From: Dehalococcoidia bacterium
GTDB taxonomy: Bacteria; Chloroflexota; Dehalococcoidia; DSTF01; JACRBR01
DNA: 64,000 nucleotides
Direction: 5' to 3'
NCBI GenBank assembly: GCA_021462855.1
Contig: JAJTXQ010000046.1
Location: 40,598 to 104,597 of the forward strand
In this document: piece by piece, positions 9,850 through 17,622 of the stretch
How positions within the stretch are numbered: the first letter of the stretch is position 1
Layout of the letters: each line of letters opens with the position of its first letter
Program-made: the position numbers and the translations under genes
The notes under the pieces: model-generated
Database searches by the model: none
What the model was told of the DNA's origin: nothing
What the model saw: only the letters and a program-made list of their open reading frames with translations

Positions 9850-11172
9850 TTACTCGTGCCGCAGCGCTTCGATCGGGTCCAGCCGCGACGCGCGCCACGC
9901 CGGGTAGACGCCGGCGACCAGCCCCGTCACCGCCGACACGCCGAGTCCGACGAGGATCCAGAACGGTGTCAGCAGGTACTTGCTCGAGTCGCTCACGCTC
10001 AGGGAGAAGCTCGCGACGAGCAGGTTGATGTCCCAGTCAAGCCCGCGTTCGAGCACACGCGTGATACCCCACCCGATGGCGACGCCCAGCAAGCCCCCGA
10101 GCAGCGTTACCAGGATCGCCTCGACCAGGAACTGCAGCAGGATGTCGACACGCTTCGCGCCGATCGCTTTACGGATGCCGATCTCGCGCGTGCGCTCGGT
10201 CACCGACACGAGCATGATGTTCATGATCCCCAGCCCGCCGACGAACAGCGAGATGAGCGCGATCGACACGACGAGCACCTGCAACGACTGCTCGACATCG
10301 GTCGCGGTCGAGAGCAGCTCGCTCTGGGTCTGGATCGTGAAGTCGTCCTCGTTGACGTTGTGCCGCTCGCGGAGCAGGCCGCCGATCTCTTCCTTCGCGC
10401 GGTTCGCCTCACCACGGTCGGCGAGCTTGATGTTGATCTGGCTGACGTTGGTGAACCCGCGCGGGTTACGGATGAACGGCACGCGCGCCTGGAACGACGG
10501 CAACGGGACGAAGACCAGGTCATCCTGGTCGCCGGTCGTCGAGGCGCCCTTCTTCTCCATGACGCCAACGACCGTGAAGTTGAAGCCGATGGCGAACCGG
10601 CCCGGGCCCACGGCGATGCGCACGCTCTCGCCGACCGCGTCCTTCCCGGCGAACAGCTTCTCGGCGACGTTCGCGCCGAGGACGACGGTCAGCGCCTTCT
10701 TCGTCACGTCGTCGTCGCTGATGAACCTGCCGCTCGCCACGTAGAAGTCGCGCACCGACTGGTACGACGGCTCCGTGCCAACGAGCGTCGTGCTGACGTT
10801 CTGCCCGCGGTAGATCGCCTGCGCCGGGAACGGCGATCCCGGGCCACCGGCGGTCCCCTGCGAGGCGATGCCTTCGATGTATTCGAAGTTCTGCGCGGCG
10901 ATCGCGTTCGAGTCCTCGAGGAACAGGCTGGGGCCCGACCCTGGAAGCCCCTGCACGCCGCCCGTCGTCACCGCGCCCGGGCGGATGAACATCAGGTTGC
11001 TGCCGAGCCCGCGGATGCGGTCGCCGACGCCCTGCTGCGCGCCCTCGCTCGCCGCCGTCAGCACGATCACGGCGCTGATGCCGATGATGATGCCGAGCAT
11101 CGTCAGGAACGTGCGGAGCAGGTTGCTGCGCAACGCCGCGACCGACGTCGCGAAGATGTCGATCAGCGTCAT
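9850..11172 (-). CDS. MacB-like ABC transporter permease (FtsX fold)
   Basis: A 440-residue permease of the MacB/FtsX type: an N-terminal helix (LLRTFLTMLGIIIGISAVIVL), a large extracytoplasmic MacB_PCD domain (about 45-270) and three C-terminal helices with the signature ELLSTATDVEQSLQVLVVSI...GGLGIMNIMLVSVTERTREIGIRKAIGA. These are mechanotransmission pumps acting with an ATPase and an adaptor. It overlaps the ATPase gene by 4 nt and is the last gene of the adaptor-ATPase-permease operon. In monoderm bacteria such systems export peptides or drugs without an outer-membrane duct; substrate is unknown. Confidence 0.9.
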   Translation of the reverse strand: MTLIDIFATSVAALRSNLLRTFLTMLGIIIGISAVIVLTAASEGAQQGVGDRIRGLGSNLMFIRPGAVTTGGVQGLPGSGPSLFLEDSNAIAAQNFEYIEGIASQGTAGGPGSPFPAQAIYRGQNVSTTLVGTEPSYQSVRDFYVASGRFISDDDVTKKALTVVLGANVAEKLFAGKDAVGESVRIAVGPGRFAIGFNFTVVGVMEKKGASTTGDQDDLVFVPLPSFQARVPFIRNPRGFTNVSQINIKLADRGEANRAKEEIGGLLRERHNVNEDDFTIQTQSELLSTATDVEQSLQVLVVSIALISLFVGGLGIMNIMLVSVTERTREIGIRKAIGAKRVDILLQFLVEAILVTLLGGLLGVAIGWGITRVLERGLDWDINLLVASFSLSVSDSSKYLLTPFWILVGLGVSAVTGLVAGVYPAWRASRLDPIEALRHE

Positions 11173-11915
11173 GCGCGCGCCTCCGGCGCCGCTGCGGGCG
11201 CATGCGGCGGCTCGTGGTGCGGCACAAGCGTCTGCGTCACCGGGATGTTCGGCTTGTCGCTGACGATCAGGCCATCGCGCACCGAGACGATGCGCCGCGT
11301 GTACGCCGCCACCTCGGGCTCGTGCGTCACGAACGCGATCGTGATCCCGCGCTGCTCGTTGAGCAGCCGGAAGATCTCCATCACGTCGTGGCTCGTGCGC
11401 GAGTCGAGGGCGCCGGTCGGCTCATCGGCGAGGATGATCGTCGGGTTTCCGACGAGCGCGCGGGCGATCGCGACGCGCTGCTGCTGGCCGCCCGACAGCT
11501 GCGTCGGCTTGTGGTCCGCGCGGTTCTCCAGCCCCACCATCTTCAGCGCGGCCATCGCTACGCGGTTGCGGTTCGCCGCGCCGCGGTAGACGAGCGGCAG
11601 CGCCACCTGCGCGAGCGCGTTCATGCGCGGCAGCAGGTTGAACGACTGGAAGACGAACCCGAGCCGCTGGTTGCGGATCTTCGCAAGCTGCGCGTCGCTG
11701 AGCCGGCTGACGTTGATGCCATCGAGCTCGTAGACGCCCTCGCTCGGCCGGTCCAGGCAGCCGATGATATTCATCAGCGTCGACTTGCCGGAGCCCGACG
11801 GCCCCATGATCGCCAGGAATTCGCCATCGTCGATCTCGAGGTCGATGCCGGCGAGCGCGTGCACATACTGCGTGCCGACGTGGTAGGTCTTCTTGATGCG
11901 TCGCAGCCGGATCAT
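11169..11915 (-). CDS. MacB/LolD-type ABC transporter ATPase
   Basis: A 248-residue ATPase with Walker A GPSGSGKST, Q-loop FVFQSFNLLPRM, signature LSGGQQQRVAIARAL, Walker B ILADEPTGALDS and switch His in FVTHEPEVA. The order and the FQSFNLLPRM form put it in the MacB/LolD family that pairs with FtsX-fold permeases. It overlaps the permease downstream (4 nt) and follows the adaptor by 5 nt. The C-terminus extends past the family core by about 20 Pro/Ala/His-rich residues. Confidence 0.92.
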   Translation of the reverse strand: MIRLRRIKKTYHVGTQYVHALAGIDLEIDDGEFLAIMGPSGSGKSTLMNIIGCLDRPSEGVYELDGINVSRLSDAQLAKIRNQRLGFVFQSFNLLPRMNALAQVALPLVYRGAANRNRVAMAALKMVGLENRADHKPTQLSGGQQQRVAIARALVGNPTIILADEPTGALDSRTSHDVMEIFRLLNEQRGITIAFVTHEPEVAAYTRRIVSVRDGLIVSDKPNIPVTQTLVPHHEPPHAPAAAPEARA

Positions 11916-11920
11916 CGACG

Positions 11921-13855
11921 CTACCTGATGTTGTTCGGCAGCGGCGTGCGGAGCGCGTTGTTGGCGCCGCCGCTGGCGTCGAGCGACGTCAGCAACGGCA
12001 CGACGACGGATTCACCGTCGGCCAGGCCGGTCAAGACCTCGACGTTGTCGTTGTCCGACACGCCCGTCGTGACCACCTGCTCCACCACGGCGCCGTCGCG
12101 GCGCACATCCACCACCTGTTCGGTGCCCCGGCGGCGGATCGCACGCGGCGGCACGACGAGCACGTCGGGCTTCGAAGCGGTCGTGATCTGTCCGCGCGCG
12201 TTCATTCCCGGCGCCGGGCGCGGGCTGTCGGGTAACACGACGAGCGATCCCTTCACCTCATACGTCACGACGCCCTGCGTCGTCGTCGGACTCAGGCCGA
12301 TCTGCGTGACCTTGAACGGGTACGGCTTGCCCGGGATGCCGTCGAAGATCACGACGCCGCCCTGGTCGATCTTCAGGTTCGGGTAATCCGTCTCGCCGAC
12401 CTGCATCTCGAGCAGCAGCGCATCCGGCGTCAGGAGGACCATCGCCGGCTCCGTCGCCGCGGCGCTCGCGAACTCGCCCGGCGTGATGTTCACCGCCGCA
12501 ACCGTGCCATCGAACGGCGAGATGATCTGCGCGTCCTCGAGGCGGAGCTGCGCGCCCTCGACGGCGATGGCGGCGGTGCGCACTGCCTGTCGCGCCTGCT
12601 CGATCGCGTTCGCTTCGGGTCCGCGCCGCGCCTCGTCGAGACGCTCCTGCGCGGCCGCCAGCGCGGCGCGCGCGGCGTCGCCCGCGGCGAGCGCCGTCGA
12701 GACCTGCAGGTCCGTTGGGCCGTCCTGCACGTCGGCGAGCTTCGCCTCCGCGGCCGCGAGCCCCGCCTCGGCCGATGAGACGGCCGCCTCAGCGGCATCG
12801 ACATCGTCTTGCGATGGCCCGTCGTTCACGGCGTCGAGCCTCGCCTCGGCGGAATTGAGCCCGTCCTGGGCCGCCGCCACCGCCGCATCGGCCGAGGACT
12901 TGCCGTTCGCCGCGACCTTGTACGTGGTGTTCGCCGAGATCACCGCGCTCGCCAGCGCGGCGTTCGGGCCGCCGAGCGCGGCGTCCATCAGCGAGGCGTC
13001 GCCGTTCGAGATCGGCGTCGCCGGGACAATGCAGAACGCCGGCGTGTTGTCCGCCACGCAGTAGCTCGCCTCGGCGTCGGTCAGGCTGCTCGCCGATGAC
13101 GCGAGCGTGTCGGCCGCGTTCGCCGCGCTGTTCTGCGCCGCGGTCAACGCCGACTGCGCAGACGCAACGCCCGCCTCCGCCGCCGCCACATCGGCTGCGC
13201 TCGGCGAGTTGTCGAGCTTGTCGAGTGTCGCCCTGGCGCTCGCGACTTGCGCCTGTGCGCCGATCACGCCCTGCTGCGCCCCCGCCAACTCCGCCGCCGA
13301 CGGGCCGTCGATCATGTCCGTGTAGTCGTTTTCCGCTTTCGTGAGTGTCGCCTGCGCGGCGGCAACCGCCTGCTCGGCCGCGGCGAACTCGGCCGCCGAC
13401 GTCCCGTCGAGCAGATCGTCGAGCTTGAGCTGCGCGCTCCGCTGGCCGGCGCGCGCCGAGGCCAGCGCGTTCGCCAGGCTGTCCGACTCGAGGGACGCCA
13501 GCACCTGTCCCTGCTTCACCGTGTCGCCGACCTTCACGTCCACGCGCGAGACGCGGCCCGCGGACTGGAACGTCAGGTTGCTGTTCAGCTGCGTATCCGC
13601 CGTGCCGGAGATGATCAGCGTGGAGTTGATCGTCGCGCGCTTGACGGGGATGTCCTCCGTCGGTCGGGTGACCACCTCTTCGTCGCGCAGAAAGAAGTAG
13701 TAGACGCCGGCCAGGGCGAATGCCGCGACGGCCAGGAAGATGCCGAAGCTGATGGCCCGGCCACGCCAGCCGGCCTCCTGGATTGCCAGTTCCTCATCGA
13801 GGTCAAGAGCTGTCGCCACCGCGGCCTCCGCACTGCCAATCGCCGAATAACGCAT
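11921..13855 (-). CDS. HlyD/MacA-type efflux adaptor with extended coiled coil
   Basis: A 644-residue adaptor, much longer than the usual 350-420. After one transmembrane helix (about 32-54) come the first lipoyl half (GRVSRVDVKVGDTVKQGQVLASLES), an Ala-rich helical hairpin of about 300 residues, the second lipoyl half (ISPFDGTVAAVNITPGEF) and beta-barrel domains. The hairpin holds several repeats of the form DGPS-x2-(D/E)-(V/L)-x-AAE-x2-V-x2-A. A Cys pair sits near its middle (SYCVADNTPAFC). It leads the operon with the ATPase and permease. A perfect 15-bp palindrome lies 1 nt before the ATG, and there is no ribosome site, so the true start may be further in. Confidence 0.85.
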   Translation of the reverse strand: MRYSAIGSAEAAVATALDLDEELAIQEAGWRGRAISFGIFLAVAAFALAGVYYFFLRDEEVVTRPTEDIPVKRATINSTLIISGTADTQLNSNLTFQSAGRVSRVDVKVGDTVKQGQVLASLESDSLANALASARAGQRSAQLKLDDLLDGTSAAEFAAAEQAVAAAQATLTKAENDYTDMIDGPSAAELAGAQQGVIGAQAQVASARATLDKLDNSPSAADVAAAEAGVASAQSALTAAQNSAANAADTLASSASSLTDAEASYCVADNTPAFCIVPATPISNGDASLMDAALGGPNAALASAVISANTTYKVAANGKSSADAAVAAAQDGLNSAEARLDAVNDGPSQDDVDAAEAAVSSAEAGLAAAEAKLADVQDGPTDLQVSTALAAGDAARAALAAAQERLDEARRGPEANAIEQARQAVRTAAIAVEGAQLRLEDAQIISPFDGTVAAVNITPGEFASAAATEPAMVLLTPDALLLEMQVGETDYPNLKIDQGGVVIFDGIPGKPYPFKVTQIGLSPTTTQGVVTYEVKGSLVVLPDSPRPAPGMNARGQITTASKPDVLVVPPRAIRRRGTEQVVDVRRDGAVVEQVVTTGVSDNDNVEVLTGLADGESVVVPLLTSLDASGGANNALRTPLPNNIR

Positions 13856-13856
13856 G

Positions 13857-13871
13857 CTGAACGCCGTTCAG
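13857..13871. promoter_or_regulatory. perfect 15-bp palindrome, candidate repressor operator
   Basis: CTGAACGCCGTTCAG is a 7-1-7 perfect inverted repeat placed 1 nt before the adaptor start codon. The TGAACG...CGTTCA form resembles operators of TetR-family repressors, which often control efflux operons. No repressor gene is in the window. Confidence 0.5.
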
Positions 13872-14029
13872 TGCGCGCAAGAGAACGTATGCCCTGCATC
13901 GCCTTACGTCAACGGCGAAGTGGCCCCTCGTCAACGCCGCGTAACGCGTTTGACACAACCCTTCGGTTTGCGCCGGCGCGGCCGAACCTGAGATCGGCCA
14001 TCCGTCCGTAGTTCCGGGAGCAGCTCTCC
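13872..14029. other. divergent intergenic region, efflux operon / subtilase
   Basis: This 158-bp gap separates two divergent genes. A TTGACA (13950-13955, plus strand) could be a -35 for the subtilase, but no -10 lies 16-18 nt after it. TCAACG occurs twice (near 13908 and 13931). Nothing else is recognised. Confidence 0.3.
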
Positions 14030-15964
14030 ATGCGTTTCACGCTCACGCTCGCCGCGCTCGCCCTCGTGATTACGTCACTCGCCGCCGGCAGGATGCCCGC
14101 GCCGGCCGCCGCCGACGACCAGACGGGCGCCGTCGTCGTTGCCTTCAGGCCCGGCACCACGCTCGCAGAGGTCGCCGACGCCATTGACGACGCGGACGCG
14201 GCGCCCGAGCGGAGCAGCGGCCCGTCGCGGCTCGTGCTCCTCGATCCGGAGCCCGGCCAGTCCGTTGAAGACGCCGTCCGCGCGCTCGACGCCCACGCCG
14301 AGGTAGAGTTCGCGGCGCCCGAGCGCACCGTGAGCCTCGCGCGCACACCGGGAGACCAGTACTACACCGCATACCAGTGGCCGGCTCCGCAGATCGGCCT
14401 GCCGGCGGCGTGGGATGTCACGACCGGCTCATCGAGCACGATCGTCGCCGTCGTGGATACGGGCGTGCAGCTCTCGCACCCCGACCTCGACGCCAGGATC
14501 GCGACAGGCGCGAACGCCGGCTACGACTTCGCGAACAACGACAGTGACCCGTCGGACGACCACGGTCACGGCACGTTCGTCGCCGGCATCATCGCCGCCG
14601 AATCGAACACCAGTGGCGCCGGCTCGGGCATCGCCGGTGTGTGCTGGGCATGCCGCATCATGCCCGTGAAGGTGCTCGGCGCCAACGGCTCCGGGTCGAC
14701 GTTCACCGTGGCAGCGGGCATCGACTGGGCGCGCACGCACGGCGCCAGGGTGGTCAACCTGAGCCTCGGCGCATCGACCAGCGACCCGACGCTCCAGGCT
14801 GCCGTCAACAACGCGTGGAACGCGGGCGTCGTCGTCGTCGCCGCGTCGGGCAACAGCGGCGGCGCGGTCGCGTATCCCGCCGCGTACCCGAACGCGATCG
14901 CCGTCGGCGCGAACAATTCGTCCGGCGCACGATCGTCGTTCTCGAGCTATGGCCCGCAGCTCGACGTGATGGCGCCGGGCGAAAGCGTGTTCAGCACAAC
15001 GCTCGGCGGCGGATACGGGTCCGGCAGCGGCACATCCTTCGCCGCGCCGCACGTCGCCGGCGTCGTCGGACTGATGATCAGCGCTGGCGTGACGTCGCCG
15101 GCCGACATCGCGGCGCGCCTCGCTGCCACCGCCACCGACATGGGCGCATCGGGCTTCGACAATCTCACCGGCTGGGGCCGCGTCGACGCGGCGCGCGCCG
15201 TGGCGCCCGACCAACCCGCGACGTGGGGCGCGCTGAACATCGCCACGAGCGCCGCGCCGGGCGCGGCGATCTCCGGCACGGTGGCCGTCACTAACGGCGG
15301 CGCGAGCGCGTGGCCATCGGCCGGCGCCGGCTACATCAGCATCGACCAGCGCTGGCGCGCCGGCGGCTGCGGCGGCGCAGCCACGGACGCCGGCGAGGCG
15401 ACGCTCCCGTCCAGCGTCGAGCCGGGCGCGACGGCGACGGTCGCGCTTGCGCTGACCGCGCCGGCGACCGCCGGCACCTGGTGCCTCGAACTCGATGTGG
15501 TGCGCAACGGGACGCCGCCGTCATCGCTCGGGCCCGTGAAGACGGCCACCGTGCAGGTCGTCGCGGCCGCCTCCTTCGGCGTCACGTGGGACAGCGGCAA
15601 CGTCATGCCAGGGTCGATCACGGAGCGCGCGACCGTGCCCGTGACCGTGAGCTTCACCAACAACGGCGCCACGACCTGGCGTGCGGCCGGCGCCGGGAAG
15701 GGGATGTTCTTCTACCACTGGAAGAAGGGCCGCTGCCCCGGTTCCAGCTACACCGTCCGCGATGGCACGCGCACCGCGCTGCCGGTCGACATCGCACCGG
15801 GCGCGACGGTCGATGACCTCGCGGCCAACGTGGCGGCGCCGTCGCGCACGGGCACCTACTGCCTGCAGTACGACCTGCTGCTCGATAGCGGCACATGGCT
15901 GTCGAACCTGGGTTCGCCGGTCCAGCAGGCGACGGTGAAGGTCACGAGACGCCCGCGCCGCTAG
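14030..15964 (+). CDS. secreted subtilisin-like serine protease (S8)
   Basis: A 644-residue exported protease. A signal peptide (about 1-28, ending near PAPAAADD) precedes an inhibitor-like propeptide (to about 105) and the S8 catalytic domain with Asp143 (VVDTGVQLSHPDLD), His180 (GHGTFVAG) and Ser336 (GTSFAAPHVAG). Two C-terminal modules of about 110 residues each follow, both starting with a TNxGAxxW motif and ending before a C-L-(E/Q)-x-D strand; they resemble the immunoglobulin-like Nbr1/FW fold, and each has paired cysteines. It should act outside the cell, with the tail modules for binding. It is divergent from the efflux operon. Confidence 0.92.
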   Translation: MRFTLTLAALALVITSLAAGRMPAPAAADDQTGAVVVAFRPGTTLAEVADAIDDADAAPERSSGPSRLVLLDPEPGQSVEDAVRALDAHAEVEFAAPERTVSLARTPGDQYYTAYQWPAPQIGLPAAWDVTTGSSSTIVAVVDTGVQLSHPDLDARIATGANAGYDFANNDSDPSDDHGHGTFVAGIIAAESNTSGAGSGIAGVCWACRIMPVKVLGANGSGSTFTVAAGIDWARTHGARVVNLSLGASTSDPTLQAAVNNAWNAGVVVVAASGNSGGAVAYPAAYPNAIAVGANNSSGARSSFSSYGPQLDVMAPGESVFSTTLGGGYGSGSGTSFAAPHVAGVVGLMISAGVTSPADIAARLAATATDMGASGFDNLTGWGRVDAARAVAPDQPATWGALNIATSAAPGAAISGTVAVTNGGASAWPSAGAGYISIDQRWRAGGCGGAATDAGEATLPSSVEPGATATVALALTAPATAGTWCLELDVVRNGTPPSSLGPVKTATVQVVAAASFGVTWDSGNVMPGSITERATVPVTVSFTNNGATTWRAAGAGKGMFFYHWKKGRCPGSSYTVRDGTRTALPVDIAPGATVDDLAANVAAPSRTGTYCLQYDLLLDSGTWLSNLGSPVQQATVKVTRRPRR

Positions 15965-16023
15965 CGCGACGTTGACCTCCGGTGGCTCCTCCGCGACCCT
16001 GTGCGCCGAGGGAGGAGTGCCGC

Positions 16024-16494
16024 ATGGCCGCCCCGTTCGGGCACGCGTTCATCGGCGCGCTGGTCGCGCGGCGCCTCGGCGTGCGCGACCGCCGGCGCCT
16101 CGCGGTCGCCGCCATCGCGGCCAGCCTGCCCGACATCGACATCATCATCAGCGTCGCGATGCACGGCGACCCGCTGCGAATGCATCGCAAGGGCACGCAC
16201 ACGTTCGCGTTCGCGCTGACGGCGGGCGCGCTCGCGGGCGCCGCAGGCCTGCTCGGCCGCGGCCGCGACAACGGCCAGCGCGACGTGCTCGCGGACACGC
16301 TCGCCGGCGCCGCCGTCATCGGCTCGCACATCCCGCTCGACATCGCGCCGATCCCGCGGATCGCGGTCGGCCCGATGATCGCGGAGATGTACCTCGCGAA
16401 CTGGCTGCTCGACCTCGCGCTGTGGGGCGGGCTCGCGCGGGCGCTCTGGCCGCGCGAGGGCGCTCAGCCCGCGCCCGCCGCCGCGACGACGTAG
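16024..16494 (+). CDS. DUF457/YdjM-type metal-dependent hydrolase-like membrane protein
   Basis: A 156-residue protein with the YdjM-family pattern: an N-terminal H-x3-G (GHAFIGALVARR), PDIDIIIS at 36-43 and HRKGTHTF about ten residues later, plus 3-4 hydrophobic segments. The conserved His/Asp residues suggest a metal site in the membrane; the reaction is not known for the family. The ATG at 16024 has GGGAGGAG upstream and so is preferred over an in-frame start 42 nt earlier. It is convergent with the YbaK-type gene, ending 31 nt past that gene's stop. Confidence 0.7.
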   Translation: MAAPFGHAFIGALVARRLGVRDRRRLAVAAIAASLPDIDIIISVAMHGDPLRMHRKGTHTFAFALTAGALAGAAGLLGRGRDNGQRDVLADTLAGAAVIGSHIPLDIAPIPRIAVGPMIAEMYLANWLLDLALWGGLARALWPREGAQPAPAAATT

Positions 16495-16964
16495 CGCGCG
16501 CCGGTAAGCCGCACCAGGTCGTCGACCGCAAGCTCGATATCGACGCCGCGCTTGCCGGCGCTGACGTGCACGCGCATGGCGCCGCGCGCCGACTCGTCGA
16601 TGCAGATATCGAACGCCGGGCGCCGCAACGCCAGCGCCGAGATGCCGCCCGCCTGCATGCCGGTAAGGCGCTCCGCCTCGCGCATCGTCGCCATGCGGAG
16701 CTTCTTGTCGCCGAGCGCGCGCGCCAGCGCCTTCAGGTCGAGTTGGTCGAGCGCGCGCAGCATCACCATGATCGGCCGCGCAGGCGCCTGCCCGTCGCGA
16801 AGGACGACGAGCGTCTTGTACACGCGCTCGGGCGGCGCGCCGAGCAGCGCGGCCGCCTCCTCCGCCGCATGGAACGCGCCCGCGGCGTCGTAGACCGTCG
16901 CCTCGTACGCCACGCCCGCGGCGTCGAGGACGCGCATCGCGTGGGTCTTGTCGACCTTGCTCAC
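16464..16964 (-). CDS. ybaK: YbaK/EbsC-type Cys-tRNA deacylase
   Basis: A 166-residue aminoacyl-tRNA editing domain protein that should hydrolyse misacylated Cys-tRNA(Pro). Seen are THAMRVLDAAGVAYEATVY at the start, PERVYKTLVV with the conserved catalytic-pocket Lys, and the late GKRGVDIELAVDDLVRLTGA segment. The GTG at 16964 matches where family members begin and has TATCCT 6 nt upstream, fitting a leaderless message; an ATG at 16988 is possible. It overlaps the DUF457 gene's 3' end by 31 nt (convergent). It is divergent from another YbaK-superfamily gene only 65 bp away. Confidence 0.8.
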   Translation of the reverse strand: MSKVDKTHAMRVLDAAGVAYEATVYDAAGAFHAAEEAAALLGAPPERVYKTLVVLRDGQAPARPIMVMLRALDQLDLKALARALGDKKLRMATMREAERLTGMQAGGISALALRRPAFDICIDESARGAMRVHVSAGKRGVDIELAVDDLVRLTGARYVVAAAGAG

Positions 16965-16970
16965 GCGAGC

Positions 16971-16976
16971 AGGATA
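16971..16976 (-). promoter_or_regulatory. -10 box of leaderless ybaK
   Basis: Minus-strand TATCCT ends 6 nt before the GTG at 16964. It supports that start over the upstream ATG. Confidence 0.4.
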
Positions 16977-17015
16977 CGCCGCGGGCATGGCGATGCGGCA
17001 CACGCGCCGCGCTGC

Positions 17016-17021
17016 TACCAT
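17016..17021 (+). promoter_or_regulatory. extended -10 of second YbaK-type gene
   Basis: TGCTACCAT is an extended -10 (TGnTAnnnT) whose end lies 8 nt before the ATG at 17030. No ribosome site is present. Confidence 0.5.
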
Positions 17022-17029
17022 CGGGCGCA

Positions 17030-17527
17030 ATGTCAGGCGACGCCGCCCACGATGACGACGCTCGACGCGCCCGCGTGATGTCCGCGCTGCGCGCGCTCGG
17101 CTACGCCGGCGACGCCGTCGTTTCGCCGTCCAGCACGCACACGGCAGAGGACGCCGCGGCCGCCGCCGGCTGCGAGCTCGGACAGATCGTGAAGACGCTC
17201 GCCGTCTACGTCGCCGGCGCACCGTTGCTCTGCCTCGTCCCCGGCGACCGGCGGCTCGATGACCGGCTGCTCGCCGCACGGCGGGGCGTCGGCCGGAAGC
17301 AGGTGAAGCTCGCGTCGGCCGAGCAGGTGCTCGCACTCACCGGCTACCCGATTGGCGGCGTCTCGCCGTTCGGCGTGCCATCGCCGCTGCCAGCGCTCGT
17401 CGATGAGTCGATGCGCCGCTTCGAGACGGTGTGGATCGCGGCCGGCAGCGCCTCGGCAATCCTGCCAATCCGGCTGGACGATCTCGTTCGTTATGTAAGT
17501 GCTGAGTTCGCGCCGATCGCGACGTAA
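17030..17527 (+). CDS. YbaK/ProX-family aminoacyl-tRNA deacylase-like protein
   Basis: A 165-residue member of the YbaK/ProRS-INS superfamily. It has the AEDAAAAAGCELGQIVKTLAVYV segment with the conserved Lys, a central LCLVPGDRRLDD turn, GRKQVKLASAEQVLALTGYPIGGVSPFG and the final VWIAAGSASAILPIRLDDL. The GGVSPFG form matches the trans-editing deacylases that clear mischarged tRNA; which amino acid is unclear. It differs clearly from its divergent neighbour at 16464-16964, so this is not a recent duplication. A leaderless start is likely. Confidence 0.75.
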   Translation: MSGDAAHDDDARRARVMSALRALGYAGDAVVSPSSTHTAEDAAAAAGCELGQIVKTLAVYVAGAPLLCLVPGDRRLDDRLLAARRGVGRKQVKLASAEQVLALTGYPIGGVSPFGVPSPLPALVDESMRRFETVWIAAGSASAILPIRLDDLVRYVSAEFAPIAT

Positions 17528-17534
17528 TCTCCCG

Positions 17535-17562
17535 TTGACGCCGGGATCGCGCGGGCGATAAT
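17535..17562 (+). promoter_or_regulatory. sigma70-type promoter of livK operon
   Basis: TTGACG (17535-17540), a 16-nt spacer and GATAAT (17557-17562) make the clearest housekeeping promoter in the window. It starts 9 nt after the previous gene's stop and leaves a leader of about 53 nt with a GGAGGAGGG ribosome site. Confidence 0.75.
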
Positions 17563-17622
17563 AGACGCGTCCTGCAGCCGGGCAGGGCATGCGGGAAGCG
17601 AAGTTGGAGGAGGGAAACTCGA

